The notes beneath the pieces were generated by a model that searched no databases, was not told the origin of the DNA, and worked only from the letters and a program-made list of their open reading frames with translations. Made by a program: the position numbers and the translations under genes. From Bradyrhizobium yuanmingense (GTDB lineage Bacteria > Pseudomonadota > Alphaproteobacteria > Rhizobiales > Xanthobacteraceae), in NCBI RefSeq assembly GCF_029167105.1, contig NZ_JARFML010000024.1, positions 1 through 64,000 of the forward strand: a stretch of DNA of 64,000 bases, given 5' to 3'. Positions 54,483-62,401 of the stretch are shown piece by piece. Position 1 is the first letter of the stretch. Each line of letters opens with the position of its first letter.

Positions 54483-56279
54483 ATGCGACAGTTTAGGAGA
54501 AGGAAAGGTCCATTGACCAAGAATAGTTTTCTGACGATGTCCAGCGCCGCTGCGATCATCGCAGTGTCGCTCGCCGTCTCGGCGCCGGTTCGCGCCGCCG
54601 ACGAGGCCGTGATCCAGAAATGGATCGCGGAATTCACGCCTTCGACGCTGTCGAAGGAGGACCAGAAGAAGGAGCTGGAGTGGTTCGCCAAGGCCGCCGA
54701 GCCGTTCAAGGGCATGGAGATCAACGTCGTCTCCGAGACGATCACGACTCATGAATACGAGGCGCAGACGCTCGCCAAGGCATTCTCCGAGCTCACCGGC
54801 ATCAAGCTCAAGCACGATCTCATCCAGGAAGGTGACGTCGTCGAGAAGCTCCAGACCCAGATGCAGTCGGGCAAGAACGTCTATGACGGCTGGATCAACG
54901 ACTCCGACTTGATCGGCACGCATTTCCGCTACGGCCAGACCATTGCGCTGTCGGACTACATGACCGGCGAGGGCAAGGACGTCACCAACCCCATGCTCGA
55001 CGTCAACGACTTCATCGGCAAGTCGTTCGGCACCGGGCCGGACGGCAAGCTCTACCAGCTGCCCGACCAGCAGTTCGCGAACCTCTACTGGTTCCGCTAC
55101 GACTGGTTCACCAATCCCGACTACAAGGCCAAGTTCAAGGCCAAGTATGGCTACGAGCTCGGCGTGCCCGTGAACTGGTCGGCTTATGAAGACATCGCCG
55201 AGTTCTTCACCAACGACATCAAGGAGATCAACGGCGTCAAGGTCTACGGCCATATGGACTATGGCAAGAAGGACCCTTCGCTCGGATGGCGCTTCACCGA
55301 CGCCTGGCTGTCGATGGCCGGCAACGGTGACAAGGGCATTCCGAACGGTCTGCCGGTCGACGAATGGGGCATCCGCATGGAGGGCTGCCGCCCGGTCGGT
55401 TCTTCGGTGGAGCGTGGCGGCGACACCAATGGCCCGGCCGCAGTCTACTCGATCACGAAGTATCTCGATTGGATGAAGAAGTACGCCCCGCCGCAGGCGC
55501 AGGGCATGACCTTCTCCGAGTCCGGCCCCGTGCCGTCGCAGGGTAACATCGCCCAGCAGATGTTCTGGTACACCGCCTTCACTGCCGACATGGTGAAGCC
55601 GGGTCTGCCGGTGGTGAATGCGGACGGTACGCCGAAGTGGCGTATGGCTCCGTCGCCGCACGGCTCCTACTGGAAGGAAGGCATGAAGCTCGGCTATCAG
55701 GACGCTGGCTCCGCCACGTTGCTGAAGTCGACTCCGCCGGATCGCCGCAAGGCAGCCTGGCTCTATCTCCAGTTCATCGTCTCCAAGTCGGTGAGCTTGA
55801 AGAAGAGCCATGTCGGTCTCACCTTCATCCGTGAATCCGACATCTGGGACAAGTCGTTCACCGAGCGTGCGCCGAAGCTCGGCGGCCTGATCGAGTTCTA
55901 CCGCTCGCCCGCGCGCGTGCAGTGGACCCCGACCGGCAACAACGTGCCCGACTATCCGAAGCTCGCGCAGCTGTGGTGGCAGAACATCGGCGACGCGTCG
56001 TCCGGTGCGAAGACGCCGCAGCAGGCGATGGATGCTCTCGCGGCGGCCCAGGACTCCGTGCTGGAGCGTCTGGAGAAGTCCGGCGTGCAGGGCGCCTGCG
56101 GTCCGAAGCTGCACAAGAAGGAGTCGGCCGAGTACTGGTTTGCCAAGGCTCAGAAGGACGGCACCATCGCGCCGCAGCGCAAGCTCGCCAACGAGAAGCC
56201 GAAGGGCGAGACGGTGGACTACGACACCCTGATCAAGTCGTGGCCCGCCACTCCGCCCAAGCGCGCGGAAGTGAAGTAA
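54483..56279 (+). CDS. glpV: glycerol-binding periplasmic protein GlpV
   Basis: The 598-residue substrate-binding protein has a signal peptide (about 1-36, cleavage after RAADEA-like sequence) and a two-lobe binding domain that is longer than typical sugar-binding proteins, as seen in the rhizobial glycerol system. Segments include DGWINDSDLIGTHFRYGQTI, LYQLPDQQFANLYWFRYDWF and MRMEGCRPVGSSVERGGDTN-like text. The ATG at 54483 has cggagga upstream. It ends the operon and is followed by a terminator. Confidence 0.88.
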   Translation: MRQFRRRKGPLTKNSFLTMSSAAAIIAVSLAVSAPVRAADEAVIQKWIAEFTPSTLSKEDQKKELEWFAKAAEPFKGMEINVVSETITTHEYEAQTLAKAFSELTGIKLKHDLIQEGDVVEKLQTQMQSGKNVYDGWINDSDLIGTHFRYGQTIALSDYMTGEGKDVTNPMLDVNDFIGKSFGTGPDGKLYQLPDQQFANLYWFRYDWFTNPDYKAKFKAKYGYELGVPVNWSAYEDIAEFFTNDIKEINGVKVYGHMDYGKKDPSLGWRFTDAWLSMAGNGDKGIPNGLPVDEWGIRMEGCRPVGSSVERGGDTNGPAAVYSITKYLDWMKKYAPPQAQGMTFSESGPVPSQGNIAQQMFWYTAFTADMVKPGLPVVNADGTPKWRMAPSPHGSYWKEGMKLGYQDAGSATLLKSTPPDRRKAAWLYLQFIVSKSVSLKKSHVGLTFIRESDIWDKSFTERAPKLGGLIEFYRSPARVQWTPTGNNVPDYPKLAQLWWQNIGDASSGAKTPQQAMDALAAAQDSVLERLEKSGVQGACGPKLHKKESAEYWFAKAQKDGTIAPQRKLANEKPKGETVDYDTLIKSWPATPPKRAEVK

Positions 56280-56309
56280 GCGGCGCCTAGAGCGACATCA
56301 AACACGAAA

Positions 56310-56337
56310 GGCCGGGAGCGATCCCGGCCCTTCTTCT
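56310..56337 (+). terminator. intrinsic terminator of the glp operon
   Basis: The stem ggccggga/tcccggcc with loop gcga is followed by cttcttct, 31 nt after the glpV stop. Confidence 0.78.
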
Positions 56338-56344
56338 GACTTCG

Positions 56345-56489
56345 CCTCTCCCGCTCGCGGGAGAGGCCGACGCGCTCGCAGAGCGCGGCGGGTGAGGGCT
56401 CTCGCCGCGTAGGGACGTCCTCAATTATCCTCGATAATCCCGGCGCGGAGACACCCTCCCCCCAACCCTCCCCCGCAAGCGGGGGAGGG
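56345..56489. repeat. composite GC-rich double-hairpin repeat
   Basis: The left hairpin cctctcccgc/gcgggagagg (56345-56366) and the right hairpin ccctcccccgc/gcgggggaggg (56466-56489) are linked by GGTGAGGG and CACCCTCC segments. It is the third full copy in the window. The gap 56280-56564 holds no gene. Confidence 0.7.
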
Positions 56490-56564
56490 AGCCCACTGCC
56501 GATGCCGCTGCATCCCGCACATCATATGCGATTGCCTGCCGCTAGTGGGGAGAGGGCGAAGACA

Positions 56565-57665
56565 TCACTCCGCCGGCTCGGCCGCGAGGGTCGGGTAATC
56601 CGTGTAACCCTTGGCGCCGCCGCCGTAGAAGGTGTTCTTGTCCCAATCGTGCAGCGCTGCTCCCTGCTTCAGCCGCTCGACGAGGTCGGGGTTGGAGATG
56701 AACGGCTTGCCGAAGGCGATGAGGTCGGCGGCGTTCGCGTCCAGCACCTTGCTGGCGAGCTCGAAATTGTAGCCGTTGTTGGCGACGTAGGCGCCCGAGA
56801 AGCGCTTGCGCAACGATGCATAGTCGAACGGCGCGATGTCGCGCGGCCCGCCGGTGGCGCCCTCGACCACGTGGAGATAGACCAGCTTCAACGCGCTGAG
56901 GCCGTCGACGATGTGATCGTACAGCGCTTGCGGATTGGAATCCGAGATGTCGTTGGCCGGCGTCACCGGCGAGATGCGGATGCCGGTGCGCTCGGCGCCG
57001 GCCTCGGCGACGACGGCCTTGGAGACCTCCAGCATCAGCTTCGCGCGGTTCTCGATCGAGCCGCCATAGGCATCAGTGCGCTTGTTGGCGCCGTCCTTGG
57101 CGAACTGCTCGAGCAGATAGCCGTTGGCGCCGTGGATCTCGACGCCGTCGAAGCCGGCTTCCAGCGCGTTCTTCGTGGCGCGCTTGAAGTCGTCGATGAT
57201 CCCGGGAATCTCGGAGAGCTCGAGCGCGCGCGGCTCGGAGACGTCGGCGAAGCCGCCGTTGACGAAGGTCTTGCCCTTGGCTCGGATCGCGCTCGGTGCC
57301 ACCGGGGCTGCGCCATTCGCCTGCAGATCGACGTGCGAGATGCGGCCGACGTGCCAGAGCTGGATGAAGATCTTGCCGCCGCGTTCATGCACCTTGTCGG
57401 TGACCTTGCGCCAGCCGGCGACCTGCTCCTTGCTATAGATGCCGGGCGTGTCCTGGTAGCCCTGACCTTGTTGCGAGACCTGGCTTGCCTCGGTGATCAG
57501 CAGGCCCGCGGACGCGCGCTGGGCGTAATATTCGGCGGCGAGCGGACCGGGCACGAAGGTGCCGGGTACGGCGCGGTTGCGCGTCAGCGGCGCCATGACG
57601 AGGCGGTTGGCCAGCGTGAGCGGGCCGAGCTTGTAGGTCTCAAACAATTTGGTCGAACGGCTCAT
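56565..57665 (-). CDS. nemA: old-yellow-enzyme-type alkene reductase
   Basis: The 366-residue FMN enzyme reduces activated alkenes, nitro compounds or N-ethylmaleimide with NADPH. The substrate-binding and catalytic residues are kept: EIHGANGYLLEQF, KRTDAYGGSIENR, and a C-terminal DLIAFGKPFISNPDL. The TIM-barrel begins soon after the ATG at 57665, which has GGAAG upstream; the open frame continues to 57842 but is not coding. A DUF1993 gene lies upstream on the same strand. Confidence 0.9.
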   Translation of the reverse strand: MSRSTKLFETYKLGPLTLANRLVMAPLTRNRAVPGTFVPGPLAAEYYAQRASAGLLITEASQVSQQGQGYQDTPGIYSKEQVAGWRKVTDKVHERGGKIFIQLWHVGRISHVDLQANGAAPVAPSAIRAKGKTFVNGGFADVSEPRALELSEIPGIIDDFKRATKNALEAGFDGVEIHGANGYLLEQFAKDGANKRTDAYGGSIENRAKLMLEVSKAVVAEAGAERTGIRISPVTPANDISDSNPQALYDHIVDGLSALKLVYLHVVEGATGGPRDIAPFDYASLRKRFSGAYVANNGYNFELASKVLDANAADLIAFGKPFISNPDLVERLKQGAALHDWDKNTFYGGGAKGYTDYPTLAAEPAE

Positions 57666-57845
57666 TGGCAATGCTTCCGGGCGGTGAGAGGTCTCGAACA
57701 ATTGTGCATCGCGACATCGGGCGCAAGGGATGAGCCATACGGAAAGTGCAGGCGAGCTACGCGGCAGGGCGCGCGTAGCATAATTCATGTGCAATGTCGG
57801 CTGCGACAGCGAAATCCCACTGTCGCGGCCGTGCGATTTCACAAA

Positions 57846-58349
57846 TCAGTTCGCGCCGAGGAAGTCGCGCTTGCCGATCTCGACGCCGTTGTGACGCAAG
57901 ATGCCGTGGGCGATCGCGGCGTGGAAATAGAGGTTCGGCAGCGAGAACGAGCTCAGGAATTGCTGTCCCGTCATGGTGATGGTCTTGCCGGGGCCGATCG
58001 GAAAGGTGACGTCCTTGGCGTCGGCGCCCTCAAACTGCTCGGGCTTGAAGGATTTGACATAGTCGATCGTTTTCGCCAGCCGCTGCTTCAACTCTGCAAA
58101 GCTCGTTTCGGTGTCGGGCGTCGAGGGGACCTCGCTGTGCGTCAGCCGCGCACAGCCTCTGGTCGGATAGTCGCTGACCAGCTGTATCTGCCGCGACAGC
58201 GGCAGCATGTCCGGGAAGAGGCGCGAGCCGAGCAGGACGCTGGGATCGATCTTCCTGGCCGCGCAATGCGCCTCAGCTTTGGTGAGCAGCCCGGTCACGC
58301 TGTTCAGCATCTGCAGATAGGCGGGGACGACGGCGTCGTAGAAGGACAT
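57846..58349 (-). CDS. DUF1993 family protein
   Basis: The 167-residue helical protein matches DUF1993: SFYDAVVPAYLQMLNSVTGL at the N-terminus and SSFSLPNLYFHAAIAHGILR near the C-terminus, with GADAKDVTFPIG in between. Its fold resembles DinB-like helical bundles. Function is unknown. It precedes the alkene reductase gene by 180 nt on the same strand. Confidence 0.85.
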   Translation of the reverse strand: MSFYDAVVPAYLQMLNSVTGLLTKAEAHCAARKIDPSVLLGSRLFPDMLPLSRQIQLVSDYPTRGCARLTHSEVPSTPDTETSFAELKQRLAKTIDYVKSFKPEQFEGADAKDVTFPIGPGKTITMTGQQFLSSFSLPNLYFHAAIAHGILRHNGVEIGKRDFLGAN

Positions 58350-58460
58350 GTGTTGCTCGCTTCAAATGGTGGGAAATCTCAGGAGAAAACCTGAGCCACT
58401 CACATGGGAGCCTCATGGAAAATTGCAATCGCGGAAAGCCGCTTGTGCGATGCGAAAATT

Positions 58461-59756
58461 CTACCGCACCGTCGTCTGGGGCAGGACCTGCGCCGTGCCG
58501 CCGCGCATGCGTGCAAGCAGCTCGGCGGTCGGCCAGGAATCCGCCGGCAGGCCGTACTTGATCTGCGTCGCCTTCACCGCGGCGCGGCTCTGCTGCCCCA
58601 GCACACCGTCGACCTTGCCGACGTTGAAGCCGGCGCGCACCAGCAGCTGCTGCAAGTCCTTGAGCTCGTTGAACGGCAGCTGCGCGACCGGCGCAGCCGG
58701 CTTGCGCATCGGCGCGGCCCCGGCGATGCGCGAGGCGAGATAGCCCGCGGTGGTCGCGTAGATCAACGAGTTGTTCCACTCGGTGTAGGCGGCGAAATTC
58801 GGATAGGCCATGAAGGCCGGCCCGAAGCGTCCCATCGGCAGCAGCACGGACGCTGCGAGATTGTCGTTCGGCAAGGGGCGACCGTCGGGATAGGTGACGC
58901 CCAGTTGCGCCCATGTCGAGCGCGGCTCGCGTACCGTGAGGTCGGTCTTCTCCCACGGCAGGTTGGGCGGCACCTTGATCTCCTCGAGCCACGGCTCGCC
59001 GCGCCGCCATTTCAGCCCATTTGCGATGTAGTTCGCGGTCGAGCCGATCACGTCGGCCGGCGAGCGCAACAGGTCGCGCCGTCCGTCGCCGTCATAGTCG
59101 ACGGCGTAGTTGACGTAGTGCACGGGCAGGAATTGGGTCTGGCCGAGTTCGCCGGCCCAGGAGCCGATCATCTCGTCGGGATGCAGATCGCCGCGGTCGA
59201 TGATCTTCAGCGCCGCGATGGTCTCGTTCACGAACATCTCCGAGCGGCGGCAATCATAGGCCAGCGACACCAGCGATTTCAGCGTCGGCAAATTGCCCAT
59301 GTTGGCGCCGAAATCGCTCTCGAGGCCCCAGAACGCGGCGATCACCGCGGGCGGCACGCCGTATTCCTTTTCCGCGCGCGCAAACGCTGTGGCGTATTGC
59401 TTGATGTGCTGCTGCCCGTTCTGCATGCGATAGGGTGCGGCCATGCGGCCGGCGAATTCGGTGAAGAGCTGGCCGAACACGCGCTGGCCGCGGTCGCGGT
59501 TGACGATGCCCTGGTCGTAGACGAGATAGGGCGAGGCCTCCGCGATCGTGCGCTGCGACACGCCGGCGGCCGCCGCCTGTTGCTTCACCTCAGTCAGGAA
59601 GCGATCGAAGCTCGCGCCATTGTGGCACGAGGCGGCGCGCGGCGAGGCGGCCTTCGGCACTGCGGGCTTGGCAGGAGGCGGAAGCATTTGGGCCGAGGCG
59701 GTGGCGGACCATGCGAGAAGCGCGACGGCCGCGATCGAAAATCGGGTCTGGACCAT
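58461..59756 (-). CDS. lytic murein transglycosylase, MltB type
   Basis: The 431-residue periplasmic enzyme has a signal peptide (about 1-22), an SLT_2/MltB catalytic domain and a C-terminal peptidoglycan-binding domain (about 360-425). The catalytic glutamate is in AAFWGLESDFGAN, and GELGQTQFLPVHYVNYAVDY is the usual active-site block. It cuts peptidoglycan glycan strands with formation of an anhydro sugar. The ATG at 59756 gives the signal peptide at the right place. It is divergent from the AI-2E fusion gene. Confidence 0.9.
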   Translation of the reverse strand: MVQTRFSIAAVALLAWSATASAQMLPPPAKPAVPKAASPRAASCHNGASFDRFLTEVKQQAAAAGVSQRTIAEASPYLVYDQGIVNRDRGQRVFGQLFTEFAGRMAAPYRMQNGQQHIKQYATAFARAEKEYGVPPAVIAAFWGLESDFGANMGNLPTLKSLVSLAYDCRRSEMFVNETIAALKIIDRGDLHPDEMIGSWAGELGQTQFLPVHYVNYAVDYDGDGRRDLLRSPADVIGSTANYIANGLKWRRGEPWLEEIKVPPNLPWEKTDLTVREPRSTWAQLGVTYPDGRPLPNDNLAASVLLPMGRFGPAFMAYPNFAAYTEWNNSLIYATTAGYLASRIAGAAPMRKPAAPVAQLPFNELKDLQQLLVRAGFNVGKVDGVLGQQSRAAVKATQIKYGLPADSWPTAELLARMRGGTAQVLPQTTVR

Positions 59757-59975
59757 GGGAGTTCCGGCGGGGAGGGGCAGGCGTGGATTCGGCCGAAGTT
59801 TAGGTGAAGCGGCCGCCCCAGACCATCCCCCCCCTGCACCTGATCTGGAGGACGATAGGCCGCCCGCCTTGGTTCGCAGGGGCATGTATTCAGTAATCAA
59901 GCGCTTGGGCTCCGTTGGATCAATCCCGCCGAATCAGGGTTGACCTGTCGAAACCGTTACGGAAAGGCTCGTGCT

Positions 59976-62363
59976 ATGGCCGAGTTGCCTCCGGCGTCGA
60001 CGCAACGAACACCGGCGGTGCCAGCCGCATCCTCGCCCATGCTCACGGCCGGCGGCATCGTCCTAGCCATCGGAGCCCTCTATCTCGGCCGGGAAATCTT
60101 CGTTCCTTTTGCCCTTGCGATCCTGCTGAGCTTCGTTCTCACGCCCTTGGTCAATTGGCTGAGACGTTGGAAAGTGCCCCGCATTGCGGCAGTGCTGATT
60201 GCCGTTTTCTTTGCCTTCATCGTCGTCGCAGGGATCGCCGTGGTCGTTGGGCGCCAACTGGTCCAGCTCGCCAGCAACCTTCCCAATTATCAGACCACCA
60301 TCACCGAGAAGATCCGATCGTTGCAAAGCTCGGCGCCGGGCGGCGGGGTCGTCGACGCCGTCACCACGACGATGCAGGATCTCGGCAGAGAGATCTCGGG
60401 AGATGAGAAAAAGTCGCCGGCCGCGTCCTCCCGGCTTGGCACCGGTGGTGAGAGTCGGGAGCCAATCACCGTGCGGGTGGAGCCGCCACAGCCGAGACCG
60501 CTGGAGCTCATTCGTTCCGTCATAGGTCCGCTGCTGGCGCCGCTTGCGACTTCCGGGCTGGTCGTCATTTTCGTGATCTTCGTGCTGCTCGAGCGCGAAG
60601 ACCTGCGCGATCGATTCATCAAACTGGCAGGAGCCGGTGACCTTCAGAAGAGTACTCAGGCCATCAACGATGCTGCGTCCCGGGTCAGCCGCTATCTGCT
60701 GATGCAGCTCGTTGTCAATCTGACTTACGGCGTGCCGATCGGTCTTGCACTCTACTTTGTTGGCGTACCGAACGCGATTCTCTGGGGCTTGCTCGCAGCG
60801 GTACTCCGATTCATTCCCTACCTCGGCCCTTTCCTGGCTGCGATATTTCCTGTTGCCCTGGCGATCGCCGTCGATCCGGGCTGGACGATGCTGTTCTGGG
60901 TCGTCGGTTTGTTCGTTACCGCTGAACTCGTCAGCAACAATGTCATCGAGCCTTGGCTTTACGGCTCCAGCACCGGGCTGTCGTCCCTCGCAATCATCAT
61001 CGCCGCGATCTTCTGGACGATGCTGTGGGGACCCGTCGGGCTATTTCTGGCGACACCTTTGACCGTCTGCCTCGTCGTCATCGGGCGCTACGTCCCGCAG
61101 TTAGAGTTCTTGGGCATACTTCTCGGCAGCGACCCTGTGCTCGCGCCGGAGGAGCAACTCTACCAGCGCCTATTGGCCGGCAACCTGGAGGAGGCGGTTG
61201 AGTTCGCCGAGAATTATGTAGACGAGTGTTCCTCGTGTGAGCTGTACGATAACGTCGGAATTCCAGCGCTGCGCCTGGCGGAGAACGATCGTCAGCGCAG
61301 CAGCATTGATACCAACTATCGTCGTCTGGTCGCGGATACCGCTATCTCGGTTGTGCGGGAGGTTGACGACCATATCTGCGAGAAGGCGCCTGCAGTGAAA
61401 GAGGGCAATCACTCGGCGCAGCGACCATGCGTCCTCTGTCTCGCGGGACGCACGGAGCTCGATCATGCAGCGGCGGAGATGCTCGCGCAGGTGCTCGAGG
61501 AGCGCAGCATCGGCGCCAAGGTCTTGCCGCCGATCGTGGTCAGTCGGGGAGCATTGGAGCAACTTGATCTCCAGGCGGTCGACGTGGTGTGCCTGTCTTA
61601 TTTTCACCCGCAGCCGCAGGTCTATGCCCGCTATGTCTTTCGCCGCCTGCGCCGTCGGGCTCCCCAGGTGAAGCTGGCTGCCTGTTGCTGGAATTTGATC
61701 GCGGGCACGGAACAGACGGGGGACCTCAAGACTCAAATGGCGGCAGACGCGGCATTCGCCTCTCTGCAAGCCTGTGTCGAGCAGGTCGAAGCATGGGTCG
61801 GTCGCGCGGCGACTCTGGGCGAGGCGCCTCAGCTCACGGCCGACGCCGAACGTGCGCAGCTCGCAGCGTTGCGCGGCCTCGGATTGGACGCCTCGAAACG
61901 CCAGGAGCTGGAGGAGGCGTCCAGAAAAGTCGCGCAGGCGTTCAACGCCCCGATCGCGCTGGTGACCTTGGTCGATAATATTCAGCCGACGCCCGCTGAC
62001 AGCCGCGCCCAAGAGGTTCAAGCAGGTCCGCAGGGCAATCACCAGGGCTCCCTCGACGCGCATGTGATCGCTGCAGGCGATATGCTGGTTTCCGAGGATG
62101 TGATCGAAGACCCGCGCTTCGCCGACGATCCGCATGTGCTGGAGCGAGGCATTCGCTTCTATGCGGGAGTCCCGCTACGGACTTCATCCGGTCATGTTGT
62201 AGGCTGCCTTTGTGTCATCGATACTCAACCGCGCGAGTTCACCGACCGAGATCGTGACCGTCTGCAGGGGATGGCGAACGAATTGATGGTCGATATCCAG
62301 AACGCTCAAGCGACCACAGTCGTCGAGTCGGATAGCTCGACAGAGGTGCATCCCGCCCGCTAA
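59976..62363 (+). CDS. AI-2E transporter with B12-domain-like and GAF C-terminus
   Basis: The 795-residue protein joins three modules. Residues about 20-375 are an AI-2E/PerM-type transporter with roughly eight helices (MLTAGGIVLAIGALYLGREI, VSRYLLMQLVVNLTYGVPIG, FIPYLGPFLAAIFPVALAIA). Residues about 391-470 look like the helical cap of cobalamin-binding proteins (EEQLYQRLLAGNLEEAVEFA, ELYDNVGIPALRLAENDRQR). Residues about 484-570 look like the following Rossmann domain, with ELDHAAAEML where the cobalamin motif would be. Residues about 640-775 are a GAF domain (VAQAFNAPIALVTLVDN, RGIRFYAGVPLRTSSGHVVG). The canonical DxHxxG motif is not exact, so cobalamin binding is uncertain. The ATG at 59976 has aaagg upstream. 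Confidence 0.85.
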   Translation: MAELPPASTQRTPAVPAASSPMLTAGGIVLAIGALYLGREIFVPFALAILLSFVLTPLVNWLRRWKVPRIAAVLIAVFFAFIVVAGIAVVVGRQLVQLASNLPNYQTTITEKIRSLQSSAPGGGVVDAVTTTMQDLGREISGDEKKSPAASSRLGTGGESREPITVRVEPPQPRPLELIRSVIGPLLAPLATSGLVVIFVIFVLLEREDLRDRFIKLAGAGDLQKSTQAINDAASRVSRYLLMQLVVNLTYGVPIGLALYFVGVPNAILWGLLAAVLRFIPYLGPFLAAIFPVALAIAVDPGWTMLFWVVGLFVTAELVSNNVIEPWLYGSSTGLSSLAIIIAAIFWTMLWGPVGLFLATPLTVCLVVIGRYVPQLEFLGILLGSDPVLAPEEQLYQRLLAGNLEEAVEFAENYVDECSSCELYDNVGIPALRLAENDRQRSSIDTNYRRLVADTAISVVREVDDHICEKAPAVKEGNHSAQRPCVLCLAGRTELDHAAAEMLAQVLEERSIGAKVLPPIVVSRGALEQLDLQAVDVVCLSYFHPQPQVYARYVFRRLRRRAPQVKLAACCWNLIAGTEQTGDLKTQMAADAAFASLQACVEQVEAWVGRAATLGEAPQLTADAERAQLAALRGLGLDASKRQELEEASRKVAQAFNAPIALVTLVDNIQPTPADSRAQEVQAGPQGNHQGSLDAHVIAAGDMLVSEDVIEDPRFADDPHVLERGIRFYAGVPLRTSSGHVVGCLCVIDTQPREFTDRDRDRLQGMANELMVDIQNAQATTVVESDSSTEVHPAR

Positions 62364-62401
62364 CGGACAGGAAGCCGACCTTCTCGCTAAGGTGCGTGGC
62401 G

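Noticed and set aside
54387..56114. 575-codon open frame on the minus strand
   Set aside because: Shadow of glpV; the real gene has a signal peptide, family matches and an operon context.
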